A stretch of DNA of 64,000 nucleotides from Tolypeutes matacus (taxonomy: Eukaryota > Chordata > Mammalia > Cingulata > Chlamyphoridae): the NCBI GenBank assembly GCA_026826555.1, contig JAKSZT010053836.1, positions 8,841,240 through 8,905,239 on the forward strand. The letters run 5' to 3'. Positions 23,098 through 34,122 of this stretch are shown piece by piece. Every line of letters begins with the position of its first letter. Positions within the stretch are counted from its first letter, which is position 1. Both the position numbers and the translations under genes were made by a program. The notes below the pieces were generated by a model. It saw only the letters and a list, made by a program, of their open reading frames with translations, had not been told where the DNA came from and did no database searches.

Positions 23098-23559
23098 TGT
23101 CCCATGTATCTTGGGGCACCCAAGATAGATGCATAAATATTTATTATAACTATTTCTTCTTGTTGAATTGCCCCTTTTATTAATATATAATGACTTTCTT
23201 CCTCCCTTAAAACATTTTTTACATTTAAAATCTATTTTATCCAATATTACTATTGATACTTTAGCTCTTTTTTGGTTACTATTTGTGTTGATTATTTTTT
23301 TCCAACTTTTCACTTTGCACCTAGTTGTGTCCTCATGTCTGAGGTGAGTCTCTTGCAGACAGCATATAAATGGCTCATATTTTTTAATCCATTATATCAG
23401 TCTATGTCTTTTGATTATGGAGTTTAATCCATTAACATTCAATATGTTACTATAAAGTCATTATTTACTTTGCCCATTTTGTCCTTATGACATTCTGTTG
23501 TCATATCTTGCAATTGTCTGTCTTTTTTACCCTGTAATTTACCCTTCCTAATAAAATTC

Positions 23560-24420
23560 ATTTCTACACTTTTCTTCAAGTCTCTCACCCTTGTTTTTTC
23601 CATTTCAGTCTTCAGTACTCCCTTTAGTATCTCTTATAATTCTGGTCTTCTGATATTCTATCAGTTTTGTTTGTCTGTGAAGACTTTAAACTCACCCTCA
23701 TATTTGAAGGGCAATTTGGTTGGATACAGAAGTCTGGGTGGCAGTTTTACTCTTTCAGTATCTTAAATACATCATCCACTTTCTTCTCACCTTCATGGTT
23801 TCTGATGAGAGATGGCCCTTAATCTTATTGCATTTCCCTTGTATGTGAGGCTTTGCTTTTCCCTTGCTGCTTTCAGAATCCCCCTTTTTTCTCTGATATT
23901 TGTCATTCTGAATAATAGGTGTCTCAGAGTAGGTCTATTAGGATTTATTCTGTTGGGGTGCATTGTCATTCTTGGATATTGATATTTATGCCTTTCATAA
24001 GCATTGGGGCGTTTCAGTCATTATTTCCTCAAATATTATTTCTGCCTCTTTTCCATTCTTTTTCCTTCTGGGACACCAATAGTGAGTGTGTTTGTGTGTT
24101 TTGCATTGCCATTCAATTCCCTGAGACCCTGTTACATTTTTATCCATTCTTTTCTTTCTTTTTTCCTGACTTTTCCAGTTTGGATGTTCTGTCCTTGAAA
24201 TCACTAATTCTGTCTTTGAGCAATTCAAGTCTGCTGTTACGTGCCTCTAACGTATTTTTAATCTCAGTCATAGCATGTTTCATTCCCATAAGCTCTGTTA
24301 CTTTTCTTTGTAAAGTTTCAGATTGTTCTTTATGCTCCTCAGAGTCTTCTTAATATCCCTTATCTCTTTAGTCATATTTTCCTTCAATTCTTTGCATTGG
24401 TTTAAGAGATTTGTTTGATT
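23560..24420 (-). pseudogene. L1-A ORF1 region, broken
   Basis: ORF1 encodes the L1 RNA-binding chaperone (coiled coil, RRM and C-terminal domain). Minus-strand fragments here include the RRM-side segment GVPEGKRMEKRQK and FEEIMTETPQ, which occupy the places expected in L1 ORF1. Downstream pieces resemble the C-terminal domain. Frame shifts and stops are numerous. It lies between the 5' UTR and ORF2 as in intact L1. Confidence 0.7.
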
Positions 24421-25028
24421 ATCAGATTAGTTGTCTTAAATCCTTTGTCTTGTCAGGTATTTGGTTTGTTCCTTTGGCTGGGCCATCTTTTCCTCTTTCC
24501 TAGTGTGGCTCATTATTTTTTGCTGATGTCAAGGCATCTGAATATGTTGGTGAATTTACTCTGATGGCCAATTTCTCTCTCTTGCCTAGTGTGGAGTTGT
24601 TTCTTTCAACCTCTACTTTCTTGTGTTTCTGATCTGGCCAGAGCCAAGATTCAAAGCAGGCTCTGCTGGCCAAATTCACTGAAAAGAAGCCTTTGACTCA
24701 CCCTCCCTCTTCCCCTATAATAGCTGACAGGAGGAAGATGTCTGTTCCCTTCTCAGTTGGCTGCAGTGAGCCGGGGGTTTTATCTAGGCTTAATGTCTTG
24801 AGGGTGGAGAATGGAATCCCTTGCTGGCTACCATGGGGGGTTAGTAACCTACGTTTGTTGTTCTGGGTTCTTTGTCTCTCTGTCCCTCACCCTCCTGGGA
24901 GTTGCATGGCACTGTTCTGGTCAGCTGACCCACAAAGCAGATGGCTTGGACACTTTTTGGCCCTTTCTTCATTGTTTTTATGAGAGAGTTGAGCTCTGCC
25001 TGCCTACTCTGACACCATCTTCCTACAA
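24421..25028 (-). promoter_or_regulatory. L1-A 5' UTR (internal promoter region)
   Basis: This is the 5' leader of L1-A. It is more GC-rich than the rest and ends in the motif gaagatggtgtc (minus strand, 25,010-25,022). This is the position and sequence expected for the start of an L1, where YY1 helps set the transcription start. Its presence argues that the original insertion was not 5'-truncated. Confidence 0.65.
25015..25021 (-). promoter_or_regulatory. YY1-like site at the L1-A 5' end
   Basis: aagatgg on the minus strand (ccatctt on plus) matches the YY1 core found about 10-20 bases from the 5' end of L1 elements. Confidence 0.5.
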
Positions 25029-26310
25029 CTCTGCTCTTATTTTTCAGCTGTAAATTTTCCTCTAATCTCTGCTTTAATTTCATACCATTAGTTTTGATAT
25101 ACTATATTTTCATTTATTTTATTTTGCAGTATTTTCTAATTTCCCTTGTGAATTTTTTTTTTTTTTTTTTTTTGGCCTATTGGTTATATAAGAGTATGTT
25201 GTTTATTTCCACATAATTGTGAATTTCATAAAATTTCTTTCCCTTAGTGATTTGTAATTTAATTCCATTGTGATTAGAGAACATATTTTGTTTTATAACA
25301 ATCCTTTTAAGTTCATTAGACTTGTTTTATGAACTAACATTATTTTTCCTAGAGACTGGTCCATGTGCTTTTGAGAATAAGTATTCTTCTATTGTGGAAT
25401 GGAGTGTTCTATATAAATATATCTGTTAGGTCTAGATGGTTTATAGTGTTGGTCAAGTCTTCTACTTCCTTGTTGATAATCTCTGTAGTTATAATATCCA
25501 TTATTGAAGTTGGAATGTTAAAGTTTTCTAACATTATTGTTCACTTATTGATTTCTCCCTTCAATCCTGTCGTGTTTTTACTTCATGTAATCAGGTTTTG
25601 TTGTTAGGGGCATTTATGTTTATAATTGTTATCACCTGCAAATATTGGGCCTTTCATCACTATAAAATGCCTTTTCTTATTTCTAGAAGCTATTTTTGCC
25701 TTAAAGTCTACTTCTTTCTGATATTGGTATAGCCACTCCAACTCTCTTGATTATTGTTTGCATGGAATATCTTTTCCCATTCTCTTCTTTTCAGTCTATT
25801 TGTGTCTTTGAATCTAAATTGAGTCTCTTGCTGAAAGCATACAATTGAATCATATTTTTTTAATATTCGTTCTATCTTTTGATTTGTGTGTTCAATCCAT
25901 TTAAGATAATTACTGATAAGTTAGGATAAATGTTTGACGTTTTACTTTTTGGTTTCCATATTTCTTATGTCTTTTTGTTACTGTATTCCTCTGTTACTGT
26001 AAATAGATATTTTCTAGTTTACCATTTTAATTCTCTTGTTGTTTCTTTGACTATATATATTTGAGTTATTTTCTTAGTGGTTGCACTGGGGATTACAATT
26101 ACCATTTTAATTTATAATAATCTAGTTTGTATATATAGCAACTTAATTTCAATAATATACAAATAATTACTCCTATATAGTTTCATTCCATCTCCTTCCT
26201 TTATGCTGTTTTCATACAAATACATCCTTATACATGTTATGGTGAACAACCTAGATTTATAATTATTGCTTTATTATGTTGTATTATCTCCCCTCCCCAT
26301 TACTCTCTGT
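25029..26310 (-). mobile_element. L1M-like element, 5' part (ORF2 endonuclease end and beyond)
   Basis: This continues the element at 15,725-18,212. The order is cagctgtaaattttcctc, ttctaatttcccttgtgaa, gtccatgtgcttttgagaat, gttctatataaatatatctg, then gtatagccactccaactctc and gattacaattaccattttaa. The equivalent region of other copies lies at 47,040-47,440 and 47,765-48,930. All frames are closed. A poly-T run at about 25,150-25,172 interrupts it. Confidence 0.75.
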
Positions 26311-26769
26311 GCTCTAGGAACACCATTCTTCCTTCCACTCCTGGTTTGGGCCACATACTCTCACCATAGCTTGGCTACACTATTTGGAACATCCCATTAC
26401 CTTTGCTTATTCATTTGACAAATAATTGTTGAGCACCTGCAATATACCAGGTACTCTGATAGATGCTGGGAAACCAGCAGGGACACAGCCTATCTGGTTT
26501 CTGTTACCTTGGAGCTTCCACCTCAACTGTAGAGATAACCATGGCCATCCAACAAGCAATTGTACCCATGATGAGTGCCATAAGAAAGAAAGAGCAGGAT
26601 GCTGTAGAAGAATATATGGGGAGCCTACCCAGTCTAAAGGCTAAGGGAAGGCATTTGTCGGGGGGTAACAGGGTAATTCTGAGCCCTGAAGGATGAATAG
26701 GAAAAGTTTGAGCAAAAGAATGATTCAATGAACAGATGAACAAAACAATACTCAGATGACCTTGTGTTT
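26311..26769. other. Old repeat-like or single-copy sequence, no gene seen
   Basis: About 26,408-26,480 (ttgttgagcacctgcaatat) resembles the start of an ancient MIR/L2-like family often found in mammalian genomes. The rest is unassigned. Short frames on both strands overlap and look random. Confidence 0.35.
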
Positions 26770-27075
26770 CAGTGATCCATTTGTTGTGTAACAAATTACC
26801 CCAAAAGTTGGTGGCTTAAAACAACCATAATTTTATGGGTCGACTGGATTCTACCTGGTGATTCTTTGGCTGATTTCACTTGGGTCTCTCAGGTGGTTGC
26901 AGTCAAATAGCATTTGGGTCTGGAGTCACCTCGAGACCCAAATGGAATGCCTGGAGATGCATTACATGTATCTTCAGGATCTCTTCAGTCTGCATGGATC
27001 TCTCTGCATATTCTTTCCAGCAGGGTGGTCAGACTTGTTATGTGGTAGCTTAGCCACTCCCTCAAAAAATAACTA
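26770..27075 (-). mobile_element. MaLR (MLT1-like) LTR remnant
   Basis: In antisense it reads tgtaacaaattaccccaaaa, then gtggcttaaaacaacca, then a region around ctcaggtggttgcagtcaaa. This order is typical of MLT1-type LTRs. The element is strongly diverged. Confidence 0.5.
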
Positions 27076-30000
27076 ATTGTAGGAAGTAAGAATCTGAAAT
27101 TGCCAGCCCTCTTAAAGGTTAGACCCAGAAATCGTTCTGTGTAATTTCCACAGCCTTCTGTCGGTTAAGCTGTAACAGGACTGGCCCAGATTCAAGTGAG
27201 GGAAAATGAACTCTACCTTTTGATGTAGCACTTTTAATATACCTCTCCCTGTAAAGAGGTCCTGTTGTCAAATGTTCTTTTCCTCTGATGGACTTGTCTG
27301 CCTTAGATTTAGTCCTGGGAAGACCAGGAGGGTCTCTAGTCTTAGCTCTTTCTCCTCTGGGTACTCTTACCTGTTGGAGGAATGCCCACAGCAATGCCTT
27401 CAGGGCTAGACACAGAGTTCCAGTTCAACCTTCCAAATAAGTGCTGATCCTACAAGTAGTCTAAATGGAGTGCTGGTTTGCTACAAATCCTGGACAATGA
27501 TTAGTTTGCATGCCATTGATTTTAGAACTCCTGGTATTTGGAATCATATATCTTTCTTCCTTGACCTTTCATCTGACTTGTGAACTTGACTTGAATCTGG
27601 AATAGTTTTCATTTTTGTGAAAAATGCCCTTCTTTTCTTGACTACTGTTTGCTTTTTAAGTCATCACATGATTTGGATAGTAGACCAGCTCCTTTAATAA
27701 ATAAAAAAAGATAAATAAGACTGCTAGAATTGGAAGGGACTTAGAAAAAGTCATTCCCTAGCTCTTTGCCAAATCATTATTTGGGGAAAAGTAAAAACCC
27801 AGTGAAAAACTAAGTTTTTCTCTAACACCATAATTTCCCAGAGGGCAAGCATAAAGGCCATGAAGCTCACAGCACATCCTACCATAGGTATTTAAGAACT
27901 CGAGGCAAGCTTGTCAGAGCTGATGTTAAACAGAGGCTTTACAGCCTCCAGGAATTTTGATTCTTTGGTTTCATTTCCTCACTGGAAAATGAGAATCACG
28001 GTCCCTCAGATACAGACATCATGGTGATCCTGACCCTCAGCCTTTCTCTCTGATGTCACCAGAAGTCCAACCGAGCTGAGTAGAAAATATGCCATGACAA
28101 AGTTTTATGTTCCATAGTAGATATTCCCCTGAAGAGCTGAGCTTTTCAAGTTGTGTTTTTCCACCTGAAACTCCTGGCTCCATTCAGTCAGCTATGAAAT
28201 ACATATTTATTTTCTATTAGAAAACAAAATAAAAGAAAGCCACTTATTTACATGTACAGATTTACACCTCATCAGTCAAGTCCTTTCCCTGGAGATTATC
28301 TGATGAATAAATCAGCCTTTTAGAAATATATATTGCAAGCACTCTTGCATCATTCAAAGCCTTTATTTTAATTCATCAAAGCAAGAGTGTAAATGGGGCA
28401 ACTGCATCAAGGAGGGAAGAACTGAAAATGAGGATTTCTTTGTCCACATGTTTGGGCAGTTCCTTGCCTTCAATTCAGTACCCTCTGAAGTGGGATCTTA
28501 CCAGCATCCTTGGAAAATACTGAGGCCCCATACCTGGCCATCTTCCCACTTTCTTGACCTTTTGCCTGGGATTGCATATGATGTCTGATATTTTCTGTTA
28601 GATAATGCTTAGAGCTATTTTTTAAACTGAGCACTTAAGCTGAAAAGAGTCATATTTTTCCCATGTGTATTTCCAACATATTGCCAGAGGTTCTGAGCAA
28701 TAGATATGTTTTTGAGTAAATAGAATATGAAATTGAGGCAATAGATCATAAGTTTAAGGCAACAAGGCTCTTTCTTCACCATCCAATAAAAAAGGTCACT
28801 AGACAATGAGAAAGAAATGGAATGGTGGAGATAGAAAGTTTTAATAATGCAGCCATTGGAAAGATCAGTCAAGCTTTTCTTCTTCCTCCTGGACCAGTGA
28901 AGATAAAGTCCTTGTTGGAGCACAGGAAATATGCCTATTACCATCCCAAACGACAGGTGGTTCTGGGGTATCGATCACAGCAGTCCCTGCTCTAATCTCC
29001 TGAAAATCCATCAAACTTGTCTCTCTTGGGTTCAGAGCTGAAGTCATTGCCCTGAGGAGGTATGGGGAGACACTCATATTGGCCTTTTTTATGTGCATTT
29101 AAAAAAATAGGACCCATTCAATCTTTCCCAGGCAAGCCAAGCTATCTGTCAGCTGTGGGGCCTTCACTTCTAAGAGTTCCCTTGCCTTTGGGGGAGGAAG
29201 TGGAGCAGAACAGGATAAAAGAATTGCCCAGACCTTATGTGGCTGCATAGGTGAAAAGAGTATGTAGAAATAAGGGAAGAGGCTAGAAAACCTCTTCTCC
29301 CCACTTCTGACCTGACTGCACATCCAGAAGGCCTGGACTGAAGAAAGTTCTTGTCAGGAGGGCCCAGAGGACCTGATAGGACAGAAGAATAAAGCTGCTG
29401 GCTGCTGGTGTTCAGCCTGTCTTTTTCTCTTTTTGCTGCCATTGTCACCCTACCTTGCCAGGTTAAAATTCAGAGCTCTAGCTTTGTTTTCCAGAAGTTG
29501 ACAAAAGGAGTAGTTGTTTTTTTTGTTTGTTTGTTTTTAATAAATTCAGCAACAGTGCCAAGTGATGTTGGTTGTGAATTACCTCTTGCAGGGAAGATGC
29601 TGCAGTTACAGCGTTCTGTTGATCAAATAAACAAATCACTTTTTCCTATAATGGTTCCTAGCTCTATGGTGGCTCAATTCTGCCTGTTGTTTATGCATTC
29701 ATTTTTAGAAGCAATAGGCCATAATACAGTGTCTTGGGAAGTTAGCTTCTGTCTTGAGTTTAACTGGCATCTGTGACTCTGCAAATTTTTTTCAAACTTT
29801 CTTTTTTTCCATCCTACTGCTTCTAAGCTTTATGTGATGTTTTATTTAAAATGGCATGCAAGATTTTGGTCTTTGGTTCAAATTGCAATTTCACATCAAA
29901 ACGGAGTCTCCTGACAGTTGGATGTGGATGGTCCATTTCTGAAGTTTACATGCTGCCTTGGTTGTGAGGGGGAAATGGAACATTTAACCTACCTGCAGGC

Positions 30001-30577
30001 TATGTACACAATAAAAACACATTTTCTCCCCAAATAATGTCATGCAATTTACTAGTGTCCTTTAATTGCTTTGGTGCAATAAGGATCATATTAAAATACT
30101 GCAGACATTTCCCAAGAAACAGGTTAATCAGCACTTTACATCTACACTGGCATGCATCCCTAACTTAAAAAGAATCTGGGGTTACTGAAGCAATTATCTA
30201 TGAATTTCTGAGTTTCTTCTTCACAAGATCTTGGTCCTGCATCACCTCGTATCTCTTTGTGGAAAGAGCAACTTGATCATAGTTTTACAGATTAGTTCTT
30301 GTTAGTGACAGTTGGACCAATGTTAGTGAAAGAAAATTTAAAAACTCACATGTTGGGTTTCTTTTTAGCTCTATTAGTAGCCTATCAGATTTGTTCCAAG
30401 ATGGTTGATTATGAAAAGTAAGATTGCAGTTTTCATGGCACATTAATCATTGTTCTTAGGTCAAAATGAACAGAAATGCCCTCGTTCTCTATGGAACGCT
30501 GTGGGGAGGCATTCAGTTCTCTTGAAGGTATGACCCCAATTAGCCTTCCATTTTTTATCTCCCTGCCTCCCTATTCG
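27076..30577. other. Single-copy sequence, no gene seen
   Basis: About 3.5 kb have almost no recognisable repeats. Several blocks (about 28,180-28,440 and 29,990-30,160) are AT-rich with homeodomain-like TAAT cores and look like candidates for conserved non-coding DNA. I cannot compare species here. A short TTTG repeat lies at 29,519-29,537. Open frames of up to 122 codons have no family features. Confidence 0.35.
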
Positions 30578-30665
30578 TTGATTAATTCATTCATTCTGTG
30601 ACAATCAATATGTATTGAGTAGCAGGCACTGTGCTGTGTACTGAACAGATCCTTTCTACATAACC
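30578..30665 (-). mobile_element. Ancient L2/MIR-class fragment
   Basis: attcattcattctgtgacaa followed by tgtattgagtagcaggcact is the antisense 3'-terminal arrangement of ancient LINE2/MIR3 elements. Confidence 0.45.
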
Positions 30666-31019
30666 TGCCTATTTGAATCCACCATTCTCCAAGGCGAGGA
30701 GCATTTTCACTTCTTCTTGTAACTTGTTGGATGCCCCCAGGCCATAGGGGCTGGACCATGGGGGGTCTCTTCTGCCCCTCTGAATTTCCTTGTAGCTTTG
30801 TGTTCCCTAAGTAACACATCCATGTTTTTTTTATTCTGAGTCACCAAGGAGTTTGTTTTCTCCTTAAAGTTTGGGCTTCCTTCTTTATGTTTTTCACAGG
30901 CTCTACTGTTAAGTGTAGGGACTCAATGTATGTTTGAGTCATTATTGTTAGTATCCCAATGTCCCAACTTCTCCCTCCTCCCAACCATCCTTCCTTGATA
31001 TCTCTCCAAGCACACTCCA

Positions 31020-31318
31020 ACTCAGAGGATTTGTACTCACTGTTCCCACTGTTTGAATGCCCTTTCTTTGATTATCTGCTTGCCTCCTTTCCTTCAAGTC
31101 TCTGTTCAGTGTCCCCTCATCAGAGATGCCTTCTCTAACATTAACTGCATTAAACATATTATTTGTTTGTTGGTGTGTCTGTCACCTCTCATTAGAATAC
31201 AAGCTCTTTGGCTTAATGGGAATTGTCCCTTCTGTTCACAGCTCTATCTTGAGTGCCGTAGAACAGAATCTGCTTCATGGGAGGTGCTCATAAATATTTG
31301 TTGAGTGAATGCATGAGA
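31020..31318 (+). mobile_element. LINE2 (L2) 3' end
   Basis: The sense-strand order is typical of an L2 terminus: cttcaagtctctgttcagtg, agagatgccttctctaac, ttagaatacaagctctttgg, then a gtgctcataaatatttgttg end with tgaatgcatga. Confidence 0.75.
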
Positions 31319-31509
31319 AAGCATTTTTCAGGACACTTTTGGCCCTTGGTGTGGGTCTCTCTAAAAGGGCTTGTAAGGTAGAGTGGTGATTGTTAGCCCC
31401 CACCCTTGGGTACCCAACTTTAGTTGGACTTAATGAAGCCAGTATTGTCAGCAGGAGCTGGAATATACTAAACTGCCTGAATCCCAGGGCTGGTCCACCT
31501 ATATGTTTT

Positions 31510-31566
31510 CTCGCAAATTAACTTCTCCCATCCTCAGTTTCCTCACCTGCAAAATGGAAATCTTCA
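31510..31566 (+). mobile_element. MIR, left part
   Basis: catcctcagtttcctcacct then gcaaaatggaaatc is the MIR core. The element resumes at 32,890, so it was split by the insertion at 31,567-32,889. Confidence 0.6.
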
Positions 31567-32889
31567 ATTGTCACTGTACATAAAAAAAAAAAAAAAAAAA
31601 AAAAAAACAGATCTAACAGTGATGAAAGACACAATGAAAAATTTTTTATTTTGGTATTTTATTTGTTATTTATTATTATTACTATTTGGACTTGTTTTGG
31701 GGAGGTTTTGCATCACAGAAGGGTCACATCTGTGGTAGGGGAGCATCACTGGTGTGGGGTGTCAGTGATGGGGCCTGTGTGGGGAGGGTACACCTAGGGC
31801 ATGCTTCTATGGCATATAAATATGTTCAGGTGGTCATGCGGCATTGTCTCGGTGGGTGGAGATCACACAATAACTGAAAGAACATTGAATTCCCATCCTG
31901 GGAAGTCGTACTACATTCTCTAATAGTGGCAAGAATTCCCTGAGTTCATGGGCAGTGCCTAGCAAAGGAGGAAAGACCATTATGCCAGGCCCTTGATATT
32001 GATGGTTGTACTTTTGAAAGTTGTTGTTTTGAAATTGAAACTTATCCTAGTATTAGATATTGCTTAAGAGTCACCTCCTGAAAGCCTCCTTGTTGCTCAA
32101 ATGTAGCATCTTTCTAAGCCAAACTCAGCATATAAATGCACTACCCTCCCCCCAGCATGGTATATGACTCCGGGGATGAGCCTCCCTGGCATTGAGGGAT
32201 TATTACCGAACTCCAACTAGTGATGCATTTGGAAAAAACCTAGGTCAAAAGGGGGAAATATTAAATACAAATGTGTTTTTATGGCTAAGAGATTTAAAAG
32301 TGAGTCGGGAGGTCATTCCAGAGGTTATGCTTATGCACATCTCAGCAGTATCTCATTGATTGCCACAGTAAACAGTGCCTCAAGTGGGGGTGTTCCTGTA
32401 GGTTCTAGAGACATCTAGGCACTATAGGCAGGGCAGACAATCTCAGGAATTAAGCACCCTGTCAGTGGGCCTTACCTTGAAATATGTTTTCCCAATGTAA
32501 CAAAGTTAAACTCATTTATAATTTCCCTATACATGGCTCTTCTGCCCTTTTTATTTGAACCTATAATTAACATTTTAATCATTAAATATATGTATAAATA
32601 TATGTATAAATGTATGTATAAGAGAGGGGGAATATATTGGGGAGCAGATGTGGCTCAAATAGTTGGGCGTCCATCTCCCATATGGAGGGACCTGGGTTCA
32701 ATCCCCAGGACCTCCTGGTAAAAGAAAACAAATAAAATAAAAAAAATAAATAGATGATAGTAATAACAAATAATGCTAATGGAGGAAAGTGGGGGAAGGG
32801 TAGGGGGTGGGGTATATGGGAATCCTGTATATTTTTTATGTAACATTTATGTAATCTAAAGCTTCTTTAAAAATAAAAAAAAATCTTTT
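31567..32889 (+). mobile_element. Xenarthran L1 3'-UTR-like repeat inserted in a MIR
   Basis: About 1.3 kb containing a poly-A run (31,582-31,607), a body at about 31,850-32,570 and an L1-type 3' end at about 32,770-32,885 (gggggtggggtatatgggaa then gtaatctaaagcttcttta and an A-rich tail). The body recurs in reverse orientation at 54,589-55,345. The flanks aaatggaaatcttca (31,552-31,566) and aaatgggtatcttca (32,890-32,904) are probable target copies with two mismatches. Assignment to L1 rests on the 3' end; the body is also compatible with another retroelement class. Confidence 0.6.
32639..32755 (+). mobile_element. DAS-type SINE inside the L1-like repeat
   Basis: Sense-strand SINE: ggggagcagatgtggctcaa head, cctgggttcaatccccag at the B-box position, cctcctggtaaaag and an A-rich tail. 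Together with 4503-4608 and 14,365-14,449 it is the best preserved of its subfamily here. I did not find a clear target duplication. Confidence 0.9.
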
Positions 32890-32995
32890 AAATGGGTATC
32901 TTCATCTTTGTAAAGAAGATATAAGTTACTGCATGCAAAGTTGCTAGCACAGTACTGGCACACAGTAAGTGCTAAGTCAACGTTAATTATTACTG
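32890..32995 (+). mobile_element. MIR, right part
   Basis: gctagcacagtactggcaca followed by cagtaagtgctaagtcaac is the 3' half of MIR and completes the element begun at 31,510. Confidence 0.6.
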
Positions 32996-33649
32996 AAGTA
33001 AACCAGAGGGCTGGTAAGTTCTCATTACGTGTTAGCTGATAGAGGTTAGTGTTGGCTCTGGAGTGTTCTTAATTCATGAGTTTTTGAGAATGTGGATGCA
33101 AGGGGTTGTTAGTGTCCTGGAACTCCATCCTGAATGGGAGTAGGGCTTGTCATGACAGGTCTGTGGATTGTCAGGCAGCTGCCCTCGTAGAAGCATTGGA
33201 ATCATAACCTTGGCTGTGCCCTTCAGGGACGTCCCTCCTTCTCCTTGCTCCCTGAAAACCCAGGTTTTGGGGATGGAGAGTTCTGGGTTTGTCATTGGTT
33301 GGTGCTGGTATGACAGAGATAGTAGAAGAGAAGGAGGAAGAAATTAGAAGAAAACACCAAAGTCAAAGATGATACAAATTTTGGAGGTGATTGATTTTAG
33401 GAAGCTCTCTGTCTGGCTGCTTTAACTCCACAGACAGTTTTATTCTATTTTATTTTTTTTATGTTCCTTTCATTGCCCTTGTTCAGATGAGCCAAAGGAG
33501 ACAAGAGCTCCTATTGTTTCCTCATGATTGCTTCCTGTCTTGTGCCCATGTAAGTACAAATGTATTTCCTTGAAATGTAATTTAACAGAGTTTATTCTAA
33601 CTGAAAAAGCACCAAGGTCCTTTGTTTTAGCAGTTTCTCCCATGTGCAT
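32996..33649. other. Single-copy sequence, no gene seen
   Basis: No repeat family, RNA or convincing coding frame was recognised. A T-rich low-complexity patch lies at about 33,440-33,470. Confidence 0.3.
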
Positions 33650-34122
33650 GTCCTAAACTTGGCATTAGCCATGTTGGGAACTGAACCTGTAAAGAAAGGT
33701 TCAAATCGTAATCTATGTTCCTGTGGTTGTGAATACATTTGTAAATGGGACTTTTGAAGATGTTATTATTAGTTAAAGTGTGGACTCATTTGAGGATGGG
33801 ATCTTTGGAGATCCTATTTACTTGAGGCCAAACAGAATCAGGGTGGTCCTTAAACCATATGACTTATAAGTCAGAGAAAGCTGCAAGAAGAGGCCAAGGA
33901 GATACATTATCATGTGACAGAGGCAGAGATGCAAACCAAGGCACCCTGAGGATTGCAGCAAGCCAGCACCAGAATGCCACAGACTTCAGAAAAGAAGCAT
34001 GGCCTGATGAGACCTTGATGTTGGACTTCCAGCCTCCCAAACCATGAGACAATAAATTCCCATTGTTTAAGTCAAGTTATTGTAGGTTATTTCTCATAGC
34101 AGCCCTGGTGAACTAAAACAAA
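33650..34122 (+). mobile_element. MaLR/ERVL-like LTR, sense strand
   Basis: About 470 bp end in cagccctggtgaactaaaaca. The poly(A) signal aataaattcccattgtttaa (from about 34,051) lies roughly 70 bases before the end, the usual MaLR layout. A purine-rich middle (gccagcaccagaatgcc, cagcctcccaaaccatgaga) also fits. There is no internal coding sequence. Confidence 0.65.

Larger units (their letters stand above)
19480..23470 (-). pseudogene. L1-A ORF2 (endonuclease-reverse transcriptase), broken
   Basis: L1 ORF2 encodes an N-terminal APE-type endonuclease, a central reverse transcriptase and a cysteine-rich C-terminal part. Together they nick target DNA and copy the RNA into it. The endonuclease part is visible at about 22,508-23,470: GDFK where L1 normally has GDFN, SRIDHM, and SDHNGIKLEI. 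The reverse transcriptase is at about 20,850-21,950: [12 protein letters not shown], then the first catalytic block [12 protein letters not shown], the FTDD box where FADD is usual, and GCKINTQKS. Stops and shifts separate these pieces and several insertions interrupt them. It is plainly non-functional. The GDFK and FTDD changes would be damaging, although decay makes individual substitutions uninformative. Confidence 0.85.
18213..25028 (-). mobile_element. L1-A: nearly full-length, decayed LINE-1 carrying nested insertions
   Basis: On the minus strand this runs from a 5' end (aagatgg at 25,015-25,021) through a 5' UTR, ORF1, ORF2 and a 3' UTR that ends at poly-T near 18,213. Five insertions sit inside it: an LTR (18,932-19,322), a DAS SINE (20,116-20,198), a 5'-inverted L1 (20,421-20,799), a short L1 3' end (22,364-22,512) and a U1 snRNA retropseudogene (22,918-23,097). 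Without them the element is about 5.6 kb. Both reading frames are broken by stops and shifts, so it cannot be mobile now. No clean target duplication of its own was found. Confidence 0.85.
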
